From positions 107,173 to 171,172 of the forward strand of contig DCZD01000002.1 in the NCBI GenBank assembly GCA_002331255.1: 64,000 bases of DNA. Direction: 5' to 3'. The notes below the pieces were generated by a model. The model was not told the origin of the DNA and ran no database searches. It saw only the letters and a program-made list of their open reading frames with translations. The translations under genes were made by a program, and so were the position numbers. This DNA comes from Acidimicrobiaceae bacterium UBA2093 (GTDB lineage: Bacteria; Actinomycetota; Acidimicrobiia; Acidimicrobiales; Ilumatobacteraceae). Below are positions 26,095-34,858 of the stretch, in pieces; position 1 is the stretch's first letter; each line of letters begins with the position of its first letter.

Positions 26095-26871
26095 TCATGC
26101 AAGCAGGCGACTAACCGCAGCGTCAAGATCAGTTGCAACGTTCAATTCCTGCCGTGCTGAGTTGGTAGGGGTGCTACCAGTTAGTACGAGAGTAAATCGA
26201 CATCCGAGGGTTCGGGCGAACGCGCCATCTGTGTCGATTCGATCTCCAATCATCACCATGTGTTCGGCAGCGATGTTGTTCGTCATGTGAGCAACGAGGC
26301 GCGCCATTGGTTCATGCGGCTTTCCTGCCACCGTGGCAGTTGTCTCCGATGCGCACTCGATCGCGGCGAGAATCGAACCACCACCCGGAATTGGCCCCTC
26401 AGAAGTGGGGTACGTGGGGTCAGAGTTAGCTCCGATAAGTGTCGCGCCGCCGCGCACTGCGGTCGCGGCCCGGCGCATGATGTCCCACGTGAACTCGCGG
26501 TAAAAACCAACCACGACGGCATCGAATCGACCGTCAGGCTCAGAGGAGAGATGCGGCGTGACGACGTGAGCACCGCGGCCAGCGACAGCTTCGCGAAGAC
26601 CTTCACCACCGCACACCAACACACGCATTTCGGGCTCGACGAGAAGCGCCGCTGCTTGTGCGCTGGAGACCACATCGCCACGGGCTTCAATTCCGACAGC
26701 GCTGAGCGCTGCGTACTGTTGTTCAAGAGTTGAAAACGAGTTGTTGGTGACGAACAGAACTCGTGTGCCGGCATTGCGCGCACGTTGTATGGCGTCGACA
26801 GAACCTGGAATGGGAGTATGTGCGAGCCAGACGACCCCATCGAGGTCGCACAGGATCACCTGCGGAGTCAT
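26095..26871 (-). CDS. HAD-superfamily phosphatase, class IIA (NagD-like)
   Basis: 258 residues. The nucleophile motif CDLDGVVW has Asp9 and Asp11; VLFVTNNS near 40 is motif II; GKPHEPMARL near 187 carries the motif III lysine; VMIGDRIDTDGAFARTLG near 205-222 supplies the metal aspartates. The large cap domain between motifs II and III is typical of NagD, AraL and phosphoglycolate-type phosphatases. Substrate is unknown. The start ATG 26871 overlaps the stop of the upstream SDR (TGATG), so it is the last gene of the 26095-34656 minus-strand run. A housekeeping or detoxifying role (dephosphorylating a side product) is as likely as a pathway role. Confidence 0.88.
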   Translation of the reverse strand: MTPQVILCDLDGVVWLAHTPIPGSVDAIQRARNAGTRVLFVTNNSFSTLEQQYAALSAVGIEARGDVVSSAQAAALLVEPEMRVLVCGGEGLREAVAGRGAHVVTPHLSSEPDGRFDAVVVGFYREFTWDIMRRAATAVRGGATLIGANSDPTYPTSEGPIPGGGSILAAIECASETTATVAGKPHEPMARLVAHMTNNIAAEHMVMIGDRIDTDGAFARTLGCRFTLVLTGSTPTNSARQELNVATDLDAAVSRLLA

Positions 26872-27611
26872 CAGCAGACGATGCCACCATCAATTGTGAG
26901 AACTGAACCTGTGATGAACCGACCGTCGTCGGATGCGATGTATGCGAATGCCGATGCGATCTCTGACGGATCTGCAATCGCCACCGGCGACATGATTTTC
27001 GACATCAACGAGTAGTCAGCATCTTTTGGAAGATCGGTGAATGACTTCACGATGTTCGTCTTTGTGCCACCAGGTGCGACTGCTGCGACACGAATGTTCT
27101 TGTCACGGTATTCATAGGCCATCGAGCGGGTGAGCATGACGACCCCACCTTTACTGGCGCAGTACGCAGCACTCCATGGTTGGCCGATGAGCCCAGCGGT
27201 CGACGCGGTGTTCAGAATGATGCCACCACCTGCAGCAAGCATGTGGGGAAGCGCATAGCGACAGCAGTAGAACGTGCCATTTAAATTGACACTGAGAATG
27301 CGGTCGAAGTCCTCTGGTGATTCTTCGTGACTCCACTTGAAGTGTCCGATGCCGGCGATGTTCGCGAGTATGTCGAGACCACCAAGTTTGTCGACGGCGT
27401 TCGCGACCATCTTCTCGACAGCGCTTGAATCGGCAACATTGCAGTCCAACGCAAAAGCCGAACCACCGATTTCAGCAGCGGTGTCTGCCGCTCCGCGAAG
27501 GTCGACACAAGCGACTTTCGCTCCTTCGGATGCAAACTTGATCGCCGTCGCTTTGCCAATGCCCGAGCCGGCACCGGTGATGATCATTCGTTTGTTGTCA
27601 AACCTGCCCAT
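26871..27611 (-). CDS. Short-chain dehydrogenase (classical, NAD-type)
   Basis: 246 residues: TGAGSGIGK at 12-20, Asp37 after strand two (CVDLRG) favouring NAD, ANIAG around 83-87, and catalytic Ser137, Tyr150 and Lys154 (YCASKGG), ending in SVLTIDGGIVC as usual for FabG-like SDRs. The ATG at 27611 is chosen because MGRFDNKRMIITGAG is the normal SDR opening and a GGAGACAG motif precedes it; the open frame extends a further 67 codons upstream into the CoA ligase gene without homology. It lies 11 bp after the ligase stop. Substrate is unknown. Confidence 0.88.
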   Translation of the reverse strand: MGRFDNKRMIITGAGSGIGKATAIKFASEGAKVACVDLRGAADTAAEIGGSAFALDCNVADSSAVEKMVANAVDKLGGLDILANIAGIGHFKWSHEESPEDFDRILSVNLNGTFYCCRYALPHMLAAGGGIILNTASTAGLIGQPWSAAYCASKGGVVMLTRSMAYEYRDKNIRVAAVAPGGTKTNIVKSFTDLPKDADYSLMSKIMSPVAIADPSEIASAFAYIASDDGRFITGSVLTIDGGIVC

Positions 27612-27622
27612 GTCTGTCTCCT

Positions 27623-29170
27623 TTATGCCTTGCCACCGAATTGAACCCGGAGGTCCTTCTTCAGCACCTTTCCACTGGGATTTCTTGGTAGAGATTCGAG
27701 TACTTCGAGCTGCTCGGGCACCTTGTGCATGGACAACTTCTGTGCCTTGAGGAATGTGACCATGCCCGCCAGATCGATCGCGGCGCCTTCTTTCAGCACC
27801 ACGACCGCGCATGCACGCTCACCACTTGCATCATCGGGAAGTCCGATGACTGCAGCGTCAGCAATAGATGGATGTGTGTACAGCAAGTCTTCGATTTCTT
27901 TCGCAGAGATGTTCTCGCCCTTGCGGATGATGATGTCTTTTAGCCGTCCGGTGATGCTGATGTAGCCGTCTTCGTCGATGACGCCGAGGTCACCAGTACG
28001 AAACCATCCATCTTCATCGAACGCTTCGACGTCGAGCGATGAGTCGAGATATCCCATGCAGACTTGGGGCCCTTTGACACGCAATTCACCCTCCACTCCG
28101 CGGGGAGTGTCCTTGCCATCCAACACGGTACGCACAAGCACATCGGGGCACGGGCGACCATCGGTCTCGGCCTTTTTTACGTCGGGATCATCGACGTGCA
28201 CCATTATGTTGATCGGGCTCTCAGTGAGTCCCCAGCCGTTGATGAGTGGGGCACCAAACGTTTCCATCATCTCGAAGTGCAGTGGCTTAGGCTTTGCTGC
28301 ACCGCCACCATTGAAGATGCGCACATCAGGGAACAACTTCTCGCCCTTCGGCAACTGGCGCTGTTTGTTGAGATACATCAACCAGAACGCGGTTCCAGCA
28401 CCGGCACACGTGACACCGTTCTTGCCGAGCCACTCTGGAGTTTGGTCAGCAGCGAAGGTCTCAACCATGAGCAACTCCACGCCGGTCTGCATGGCATTAA
28501 ACATCCACACCAGTCCACCAACATGGGTGATGGGGAAGACAACTGCTGCCTTGTCATCAGGACCAACTTCCATGCTCCATTGCATGCCCGTGTTTGCCGC
28601 GCTCATCGAACGGTCACAATGCTTCGCACCCTTCGGGTCGGCAGTTGTACCCGACGAATAAAACAACCAGCGCAACGCTTCAAATTTCGGGCTGAAGGGC
28701 GGAAGTGTTGACGGGTCACCCTCGGGAAGATCGGGGTCGGCAACGAGAATTCTTGTGCCGAGTCCTTCTACTGCTTCACGCGCCATCGGTGGATATTCGA
28801 AGCCACGGAACATGTTTGGCACAACCATCAATTCGCAACCACTTTGTCGGGCGATGAAGCCCACTTCGCGCGTACGGTAGATGGGAAGAATCGGGTTCTG
28901 GATGGCACCTAGACGCGAGAGAGCACCAGTGAGAACTAGTGCTTCTAATCGTGATGGCAAGATCCAAGAGACGCGAGAGTCTTCGCGCACCCCAATGTCG
29001 TGCAGACCGGCTGCGACTCGCAGGCACCAATTACGAAAATCTCCGTACGTGAGTGTTCGACCTGCTTCGTCGATGGCCATGCGTTTCCCCGGGGTCGCTG
29101 CGGCGCGTTCTTCGACGAGTTCCCACAGGGTCTTTCCGGTCGTGTCGATGAGTCCCTCTATCGCTGCCAC
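27623..29170 (-). CDS. Acyl-CoA synthetase (AMP-binding)
   Basis: 515 residues, with FYSSGTTADPKGAKHCD (P-loop), NGWGLTESPIN (adenylate loop), WFRTGDLGVIDEDGYISITGRLKDIIIRKGENIS (hinge and nucleotide contacts) and PRNPSGKVLKKDLR with the catalytic lysine at the C-terminal end. It resembles cyclohexanecarboxylate/FadD3-type ligases that activate ring-bearing acids, which is a pattern judgement only. GTG 29170 is preceded by AAGGAGGCAGCCGA and overlaps the previous ligase gene by 13 bp. Two consecutive CoA ligases with overlapping ends suggest stepwise activation of different intermediates or a substrate range. Confidence 0.92.
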   Translation of the reverse strand: MAAIEGLIDTTGKTLWELVEERAAATPGKRMAIDEAGRTLTYGDFRNWCLRVAAGLHDIGVREDSRVSWILPSRLEALVLTGALSRLGAIQNPILPIYRTREVGFIARQSGCELMVVPNMFRGFEYPPMAREAVEGLGTRILVADPDLPEGDPSTLPPFSPKFEALRWLFYSSGTTADPKGAKHCDRSMSAANTGMQWSMEVGPDDKAAVVFPITHVGGLVWMFNAMQTGVELLMVETFAADQTPEWLGKNGVTCAGAGTAFWLMYLNKQRQLPKGEKLFPDVRIFNGGGAAKPKPLHFEMMETFGAPLINGWGLTESPINIMVHVDDPDVKKAETDGRPCPDVLVRTVLDGKDTPRGVEGELRVKGPQVCMGYLDSSLDVEAFDEDGWFRTGDLGVIDEDGYISITGRLKDIIIRKGENISAKEIEDLLYTHPSIADAAVIGLPDDASGERACAVVVLKEGAAIDLAGMVTFLKAQKLSMHKVPEQLEVLESLPRNPSGKVLKKDLRVQFGGKA

Positions 29171-30648
29171 TCGGCTGCCTCCTTGTCTGCAAGCGGTTGA
29201 AGTTGCTTCTTGTCTACTTTGCCGAGCGAGGTCAGCGGAAGTTCGGGCACACAGACCAGCACGTCTGGGGCCTTGTAGCTGGCGAGCGATGCTCTGATGT
29301 GGTCGCGCACAGACTCCAACGTGAGAGTTCTTCCCTGACGGGCAACTGCGAAAAGCACACCGATCTCTCCGAGGCGGTCATCGACGCTTGCTCCCACGAC
29401 GGCTGCTGCGGCGATGTCTGGGTGAGTTCCAAGATGATTTTCGACTTCAACGGGGTACACGTTGTAGCCACCGCGGATGTACATCTCGGTGTTGCGCCCG
29501 ACGAGGTGCAAGTTGCCCTGAGTGTCAACAAAACCCAAGTCACCGGTGATGAGGAACCCATCTGATGTGAACGCTTCAAGGGTTCGTTCCTCGTCTCTCC
29601 AGTAGCCGCGCATCATCGCTCGACTACGCAGTTGCACGACACCCACCTCATCCTCGGCACACGTGTGCCCGTCCTCTTGGACGAGGCGTAGCTCGACAGT
29701 CGCACTCGGCTTACCGACAGTGCTGCAAATGGTGTCGATGTCGTCGTTGATACTCGTTCCTGTCGACACGCATGCTTCGGTGCTGGTGTAGCGAGCGAGC
29801 ACATTACAGCCGAGTTTCTCACGCATCTCGATGACCAGCTCCGGTGGAATGCGTGCTGCTCCGATGCCGGCGACCCGGAGATGGCTGACATCGGTGTCGG
29901 CGAATCGGGGATGATCAAACATCATGCGGTACTGCGTAGGCACGCCTTGGCTGACAGTCACGCGCTCGTCGTTGATCGCCGCTAGTGCACCCTCGGCGGT
30001 CCAGGGGGACGGAACTATGACAGTGGTGATGACATGCATGAGTTCGTCCCACAACCTGGTCATCGCGCCGACATGTGCAAATGGAAGTGGTGAGAGCCGC
30101 CGATCTCCGACATGCGAGAGATCGCCTGCACCACCAGTCATTGCCTCCAAGCAGCGATGATCGAACCACGCCCCCTTTGGGTATCCGGTTGTTCCGCCGG
30201 TCCACACAATCGCAAGTGGGTCGTCATGTGAGAGCTGCACTCGACGACGAAACGGATCGCCACCCGAGGTCTCAGGCAATGGTCCATCAAAGATATACAC
30301 CGGGTTCGAGCGATTGATTATGTGGTCGACCTCGCCTTGCCCGTAACGCGGGTTGATGCCAGTGGCGATTGCACCCGCGCGAGTAATTGCTTGGTACGCG
30401 ACCACATAGTCGATGCAGCTCGGAAGACGAATCCCGACGACGTCACCTTTCTTCACACCTTTTTCAATTAGCCATCCGGCGAGTGAATCGGCGCGAGTGG
30501 CCCATTCAAGAAACGTCATGCGCAATGTCGAGCCGACCGATACTGGTTGGACGTACGCCTCAATTTCCGGTGCGACTTTCAGCACCTCGTCGAAGAGGTC
30601 GAGCAAGTTCTCGAAATCACCACGAATGGGAGAAGAAGGAACGGGCAT
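29158..30648 (-). CDS. Acyl-CoA synthetase (AMP-binding)
   Basis: 496 residues: VWTGGTTGYPKGAWFD (P-loop), ARYTSTEACVSTG (adenylate loop), FLITGDLGFVDTQGNLHLVGRNTEMYIRGGYNVYP (hinge) and LPLTSLGKVDKKQL (catalytic lysine region). The N-terminus is FENLLDLFDEVLKVAPEIEAYVQ. It is divergent from the other ligases in the window except for the core motifs, so not a recent duplicate. No clear Shine-Dalgarno precedes ATG 30648. It begins 42 bp after the alcohol dehydrogenase stop. Confidence 0.9.
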   Translation of the reverse strand: MPVPSSPIRGDFENLLDLFDEVLKVAPEIEAYVQPVSVGSTLRMTFLEWATRADSLAGWLIEKGVKKGDVVGIRLPSCIDYVVAYQAITRAGAIATGINPRYGQGEVDHIINRSNPVYIFDGPLPETSGGDPFRRRVQLSHDDPLAIVWTGGTTGYPKGAWFDHRCLEAMTGGAGDLSHVGDRRLSPLPFAHVGAMTRLWDELMHVITTVIVPSPWTAEGALAAINDERVTVSQGVPTQYRMMFDHPRFADTDVSHLRVAGIGAARIPPELVIEMREKLGCNVLARYTSTEACVSTGTSINDDIDTICSTVGKPSATVELRLVQEDGHTCAEDEVGVVQLRSRAMMRGYWRDEERTLEAFTSDGFLITGDLGFVDTQGNLHLVGRNTEMYIRGGYNVYPVEVENHLGTHPDIAAAAVVGASVDDRLGEIGVLFAVARQGRTLTLESVRDHIRASLASYKAPDVLVCVPELPLTSLGKVDKKQLQPLADKEAAEWQR

Positions 30649-30690
30649 GAGTTGAATCTGAAATTGTCAGGTGTGTTCGAGATGCGACGT

Positions 30691-31794
30691 CTAGAACGAC
30701 AAGACACCGCGTGCGACGGCACCGGTTTCCATTTCGTGGATCGAGTCTTGCCACTTGTCGATCGGTCGTACAGCCGTGACGAGTTCGTCGAGCAGGACTT
30801 GTCCTGTGCGGTACAAGTTCATGATGTAGGGGAAGTCGCGATGCGGCGACGAGCTGCCATATCGACAACCAATGATGCCGCGGTCCACTTGCGTGAGTCG
30901 GCCGTACAGGCCCTTGAACTCGGCGGTCTGCGAGGCGACGCCGATGACGACGACGTTGCCTTCCCACTCGAGTGACTCGAGTGCGTTCCACGTGACGGTC
31001 GGGTGGGCGACACAGTCGAATGCCCAGTTGACGCCACCGGCATTGAACGGTCCACGAACCGCAGATTCGCTGGCTGGGCAGATCTGGGTAATAGCGTCGA
31101 CGATGTCTTCGCGCTTGCCGTCTAGAAAGTGCGTGGCACCAAACTTGCGAGCAAGCGCCTCTTTCTCTGGAACAGTGTCGATGGCGATGATTTTTTCTGC
31201 GCCTTGCACTTTCAATGCCTGGATGACGTTCAGCCCGACTCCACCGACTCCGAACACAGCTGCGCTTTGACCACGCTTCACGTTCGCACGGTTGAACACC
31301 GCACCCATTCCGGTGATCACGCCGCAACCGACGATTGCTGCAGACGACAACGGCACGTCGTCGGGAAGCTTGACGCATTGGATGTCGCGAATAACTGTTT
31401 GTTCCACGAATGTCGATACGCCTGCGAAGTTCCAGATGGGGTCACCGTCAAATGTGAATGGTTGAGTGGCATTACCGAGGGTGGCGCGGCATGCGGTCGG
31501 ACGGCCAGATGCACAAGGTGGACACATGCCACATGCCGACAAAGTCGCTATCGCAATGTGATCGCCGGGCTTCACGTGGGTGACAGCATCACCGACGCGC
31601 TCGACGATGCCCGCCCCTTCATGTCCGCACACACCTGGCGACGGCACGGGGTAGAGCCCGTTCATGTAGCTCACATCGCTGTGGCACAAGCCTGCTGCCG
31701 CGATTCGTACGACGACATCTCGTGGCCCCGGTTCACGAAGCTTGATTCCGTCGACGAGTTCAGTCGATGTTCCGTTGTAGATGATCCCCCGCAT
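30691..31794 (-). CDS. Zinc-dependent alcohol dehydrogenase (MDR, class III-like)
   Basis: 367 residues. Catalytic zinc ligands are in AAAGLCHSDVSYMNG (Cys), GVCGHEGAGIVERVGD (His-Glu) and a later Cys (AIVGCGVITG). The structural zinc lobe CGMCPPCASGRPTAC gives a Cys-x2-Cys-x2-Cys-x7-Cys set. The NAD fold has FGVGGVGLNVIQALKVQGA. This is the branch that contains mycothiol- and glutathione-dependent formaldehyde dehydrogenase and steroid/terpene alcohol dehydrogenases. It would oxidise an alcohol to an aldehyde or ketone. ATG 31794 (MRGIIYNG) is chosen; the longer frame to 31998 overlaps the upstream ligase. Gap to the preceding ligase stop is 64 bp. Confidence 0.9.
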   Translation of the reverse strand: MRGIIYNGTSTELVDGIKLREPGPRDVVVRIAAAGLCHSDVSYMNGLYPVPSPGVCGHEGAGIVERVGDAVTHVKPGDHIAIATLSACGMCPPCASGRPTACRATLGNATQPFTFDGDPIWNFAGVSTFVEQTVIRDIQCVKLPDDVPLSSAAIVGCGVITGMGAVFNRANVKRGQSAAVFGVGGVGLNVIQALKVQGAEKIIAIDTVPEKEALARKFGATHFLDGKREDIVDAITQICPASESAVRGPFNAGGVNWAFDCVAHPTVTWNALESLEWEGNVVVIGVASQTAEFKGLYGRLTQVDRGIIGCRYGSSSPHRDFPYIMNLYRTGQVLLDELVTAVRPIDKWQDSIHEMETGAVARGVLSF

Positions 31795-31858
31795 GAAGGG
31801 AAGGTTAGTCGTGTCTCCTACTTCGGCTGTAGGGGAACGGCGAGCGATGACGCGGTGG

Positions 31859-33448
31859 TTATTGCGAAAACTTCGCAGCCAGGTCGCGTAATTCGAACTT
31901 CGTGACCTTTCCGTTCGGATTGGTCGGAAGTACGTCAAGCACGACCACCCTTCGCGGCACCTTGTAGTTCGCCATTCGGTCACGACTCCAGGCCACAACT
32001 TCCTCGGGGTCGATGGTCGAGCCGGGTCGTGCGGTCACAAAAGCCCAACCGACCTCACCTTGGCGCTCGTCTGGCACACCAATGACCGCAACCTGGGCGA
32101 CATCGGGATGACCCAACAGGTAGTTCTCGATCTCGGCGGGATAGGCGTTAAAACCGCCGACGATGAACAGATCTTTCTTGCGATCGGTGATGTTGATGTA
32201 CCCACGGTCGTTCATAGTGCCAATGTCGCCAGTGTGCAGCCAGCCGTCGTCGGTGATTGCCTCAGCCGTGGCGGCCTCGTCTTCGAAATAGCCCTGCATG
32301 ACGTTGTATCCACGGCACACGATCTCGCCAGCCTCGCCGCGCGGTACTTCATTGAAATCGTCGTCGACGATCTTTACTTCGACGTCCACGAGTGCTCGAC
32401 CACTAGTGAGCGAGATTGTCTCGTAGTCATCTTCGGGGCGACACATGCTGATAGTGCCGCACGATTCAGTGAGTCCGTATGCGGTGATGATGGTCTTGAA
32501 GGTCAGTTCTTCGCGCATGCGACGCAACATCTCAACCGGCACGGCGGCAGCACCAGTGACCGCGAGACGCAGACTTGAGAGGTCGAAATTGTCGCGCTCG
32601 GGGTGGTTGAGGATTGAGAGGAACAACGTCGGTGGTCCAGGAAGCATCGACACTTTCTCGGTCGAGATGCGCCGCAGAGCGGTCGGCACGTCGAACACCA
32701 CTTCGGGAATGATGGTCGCACCTCGGATGAGGCAACCAAGGATGCCACCTTTGTATCCGAAGGTGTGGAAGAACGGATTGACGATGAGGAATCGATCGCC
32801 ACGGATGACGCCGACCGTCTGCGACCAGTCGTCGAACACGCGGATGTTCTGCGCGTGGTTTGTCATCACGCCCTTCGGACGACCAGTGGTGCCGCTCGTG
32901 AAGAAGATGTCAGAGAGATCATTGGGCGACAGTGAGTCGATGCGTGCGTCGACTTCTGAGTCAGCGACGTTCTTTCCAAGGTCGAGGAATTGTTGCCAGT
33001 CGATGGTTCCTTCGGGTGCGTCGCCACGCATGACGACGACGCGCTCAACAGACGGTGTCGGAGTCTCAGCTGCACGCAACCATGTGACGTAGTCATTGCC
33101 GAGAAAACCGTTCACGCACAGCAACATTCGTGCACGGCTTCGGGACAAAATGTACGCGGCCTCTTCTCCCTTGAACCTGGTGTTCAGCGGTACGAGAACT
33201 CCGCCCACGGTGATGGCACCGAGGGCTGCGATGACCCACTCCCAAATGTTTGGAGCCCAAATCGAAATTCGGTCACCTTTTTGAATGCCGCACGCAATGT
33301 AGGAACGCGCAGCTTCACGGACAGCGTCGTTTAGCTCAGGGTAAGTGAGTCGCTTTTCGTTATCTACGACAGCTTCAAGGTCGGCGAAACGTATGGCGTT
33401 TTGTCGTACGAGGTTGGCGATGGTGCCAAACTCGAGATCAGCACGCAT
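31859..33448 (-). CDS. Acyl-CoA synthetase (AMP-binding, FadD3-like)
   Basis: 529 residues: FFTSGTTGRPKGVMTNH (P-loop), TAYGLTESCGTISM (adenylate loop), WLHTGDIGTMNDRGYINITDRKKDLFIVGGFNAYP (hinge and A8) and LPTNPNGKVTKFEL (catalytic lysine). Overall pattern is that of actinobacterial FadD3 and FadD-family ligases that activate propionate side chains on rings. ATG 33448 overlaps the stop of amidohydrolase C by one base (TGATG), the same coupling as between ligase 15238 and amidohydrolase A, but with the gene order reversed. Confidence 0.92.
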   Translation of the reverse strand: MRADLEFGTIANLVRQNAIRFADLEAVVDNEKRLTYPELNDAVREAARSYIACGIQKGDRISIWAPNIWEWVIAALGAITVGGVLVPLNTRFKGEEAAYILSRSRARMLLCVNGFLGNDYVTWLRAAETPTPSVERVVVMRGDAPEGTIDWQQFLDLGKNVADSEVDARIDSLSPNDLSDIFFTSGTTGRPKGVMTNHAQNIRVFDDWSQTVGVIRGDRFLIVNPFFHTFGYKGGILGCLIRGATIIPEVVFDVPTALRRISTEKVSMLPGPPTLFLSILNHPERDNFDLSSLRLAVTGAAAVPVEMLRRMREELTFKTIITAYGLTESCGTISMCRPEDDYETISLTSGRALVDVEVKIVDDDFNEVPRGEAGEIVCRGYNVMQGYFEDEAATAEAITDDGWLHTGDIGTMNDRGYINITDRKKDLFIVGGFNAYPAEIENYLLGHPDVAQVAVIGVPDERQGEVGWAFVTARPGSTIDPEEVVAWSRDRMANYKVPRRVVVLDVLPTNPNGKVTKFELRDLAAKFSQ

Positions 33449-34656
33449 CAGGAGAGATGCGTGATACCGAGCATCTTGATGGCGTTGCCGCGCAGCACCT
33501 TGTAGACGATGTCATCGGGAAGATCGGCAGTTTGTTCTTCGGCGATCTTTGCCGTGTGTGGCCATGTGCTGTCGGAGTGTGGATAATCACTCTCGTAGGT
33601 TACGTTGTCGACCCCGATTGATTCGATGTTCTTCAAACCGAAGGCGTCATCGAAGAAGCAGCCGTAGATGTGGCGACGGAATAGCTCGGCCGGTGGCTCG
33701 AGCACCTTGTCGGCGACGCCACCCCAACCACGATTCTCGCGCCACACCGTGTCGGCACGCTCAAGGATGTATGGGATCCAACCAATCTGGCCCTCGCTGT
33801 AGGCGATCTTCAGGTTCTTGAACTGGTTGAACTTGCCGCTCATCAGCCAGTCGACCATCGAGAAACAGCAGTTCGCGAATGTGAGCACTGAGCCGACAGC
33901 TGCAGGCGCATCGGCCGATGTCGATGGCATCTTCGAGCCTGAACCGATGTGCATGTTGATGACAGTTCCGGTCTCGTTGCACGCATCGAGAAATGGGTCC
34001 CAGTATCCGTCGGCATCGTGGATGCTCGGCAGGCCGAGGTTTGGTGGAATCTCAGAGAAGCACACGGCTCGACATCCGCGCGCCGCGTTGCGACGAATCT
34101 CTGCAGCAGCAGCCACGGGATCCCACAACGGGACAATGGTGAGCGGAATGAGACGTCCACCTGATGACGCACACCAATCATCGATCATCCAATCGTTGTA
34201 TGCCTTCACACACTCGAGCGCGAGAGCTTTGTCGTGTGCCTCGAAGAACGTCTGACCACAGAAGCGCGGGAATGTGGGGAAGCACAGCGATGCTTCGATG
34301 CCAGAGATGTCCATGTCGGCAAGACGATCCTTCACAAGGAACGAACCAGGACGCATCTCTTCGTATGTGATGCCCGTCAACGTGACTTGATCGCGATCGA
34401 ACCCGACTGCGGTGTCGAGGCGAGTGAGTGGGCGACGAAGATCTTCGTAGAACCACCAATCGACTGGTTCACCAGGGTCACCAGGGTCACCAGGAATTGC
34501 AGTGAACTTGCCGCCGATGAAGGTCATCTCCTTGACGGGCGCCCGCACGATGCGAGGTGCCTCGGAGAGAAACTTCTTGGACACACGATCGGTCCAGACG
34601 GTCGGTGGCTCGATGACGTGGTCATCGACAGAGATGATCTTTGGAAGCTCGCGCAT
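33448..34656 (-). CDS. Amidohydrolase family 2 (PF04909-like) protein C
   Basis: 402 residues from ATG 34656 (MRELPKIISVDDHVIEPPTVW). Mid-barrel ETGTVINMHIGSGSKMPS, then YSEGQIGWIPYILERADTVW and ESDYPHSDSTWPHTAKIAEE, ending NAIKMLGITHLS. Closest relative in the window is amidohydrolase B. The open frame reaches ATG 34701, but that extension is encoded by the operator palindrome at 34677-34697, so the downstream start is preferred. Near residue 62 a GDP-GDP-GEP stretch comes from three tandem 9-bp units (34469-34495) absent from paralogue B. Predicted to act with the CoA ligase it overlaps; substrate unknown. Confidence 0.85.
   Translation of the reverse strand: MRELPKIISVDDHVIEPPTVWTDRVSKKFLSEAPRIVRAPVKEMTFIGGKFTAIPGDPGDPGEPVDWWFYEDLRRPLTRLDTAVGFDRDQVTLTGITYEEMRPGSFLVKDRLADMDISGIEASLCFPTFPRFCGQTFFEAHDKALALECVKAYNDWMIDDWCASSGGRLIPLTIVPLWDPVAAAAEIRRNAARGCRAVCFSEIPPNLGLPSIHDADGYWDPFLDACNETGTVINMHIGSGSKMPSTSADAPAAVGSVLTFANCCFSMVDWLMSGKFNQFKNLKIAYSEGQIGWIPYILERADTVWRENRGWGGVADKVLEPPAELFRRHIYGCFFDDAFGLKNIESIGVDNVTYESDYPHSDSTWPHTAKIAEEQTADLPDDIVYKVLRGNAIKMLGITHLS
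34469..34495. repeat. Three tandem 9-bp units inside amidohydrolase C
   Basis: The 9-base unit TCACCAGGG occurs at 34469-34477 and 34478-34486, with a third copy at 34487-34495 differing only in its last base. On the coding strand this gives a GDPGDPGEP loop in the protein. The same surface loop in paralogue B (17921) has unrelated sequence, so this looks like a recent slippage expansion in a tolerant loop. Confidence 0.8.
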
Positions 34657-34676
34657 GTTCGGCACTGTATCACTGG

Positions 34677-34697
34677 TTTCTGACGGTCCGTCAGAAT
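34677..34697. promoter_or_regulatory. Palindromic operator copy 4 (TTTCTGA-N7-TCAGAA)
   Basis: TTTCTGA (34677-34683), core CGGTCCG, TCAGAA (34691-34696); 19 of 21 bp lie in the symmetric element. It lies 21 bp upstream of the preferred start of amidohydrolase C and about 160 bp upstream of the plus-strand crotonase at 34859, so it could control both. The core is the same as copy 1 apart from the central base. Confidence 0.65.
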
Positions 34698-34858
34698 CCA
34701 TCTCCCAATAGGCCCAGAGAAGATTTTGGAACCCCCAGGGCGGTCGGGATGCCGTCGGAGACGGGCCTCGCCTTTTGGCTCATCTCCCGGCATCAGGGAA
34801 GATGGGAGAGCGCTCGGGTAGCCGATGCGAGTGCTCTTGAGGGCAATAGGGGGAACCA

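Noticed and set aside
26260..26840. Antisense and alternate-frame open frames over the HAD gene
   Set aside because: The HAD frame carries all catalytic motifs; the others do not resemble any protein.
30656..30671. TCTGA-AATTG-TCAGG upstream of the CoA ligase at 30648
   Set aside because: The spacer is 5 bases, not 7, and the right arm is imperfect, so it is not counted as an operator copy.
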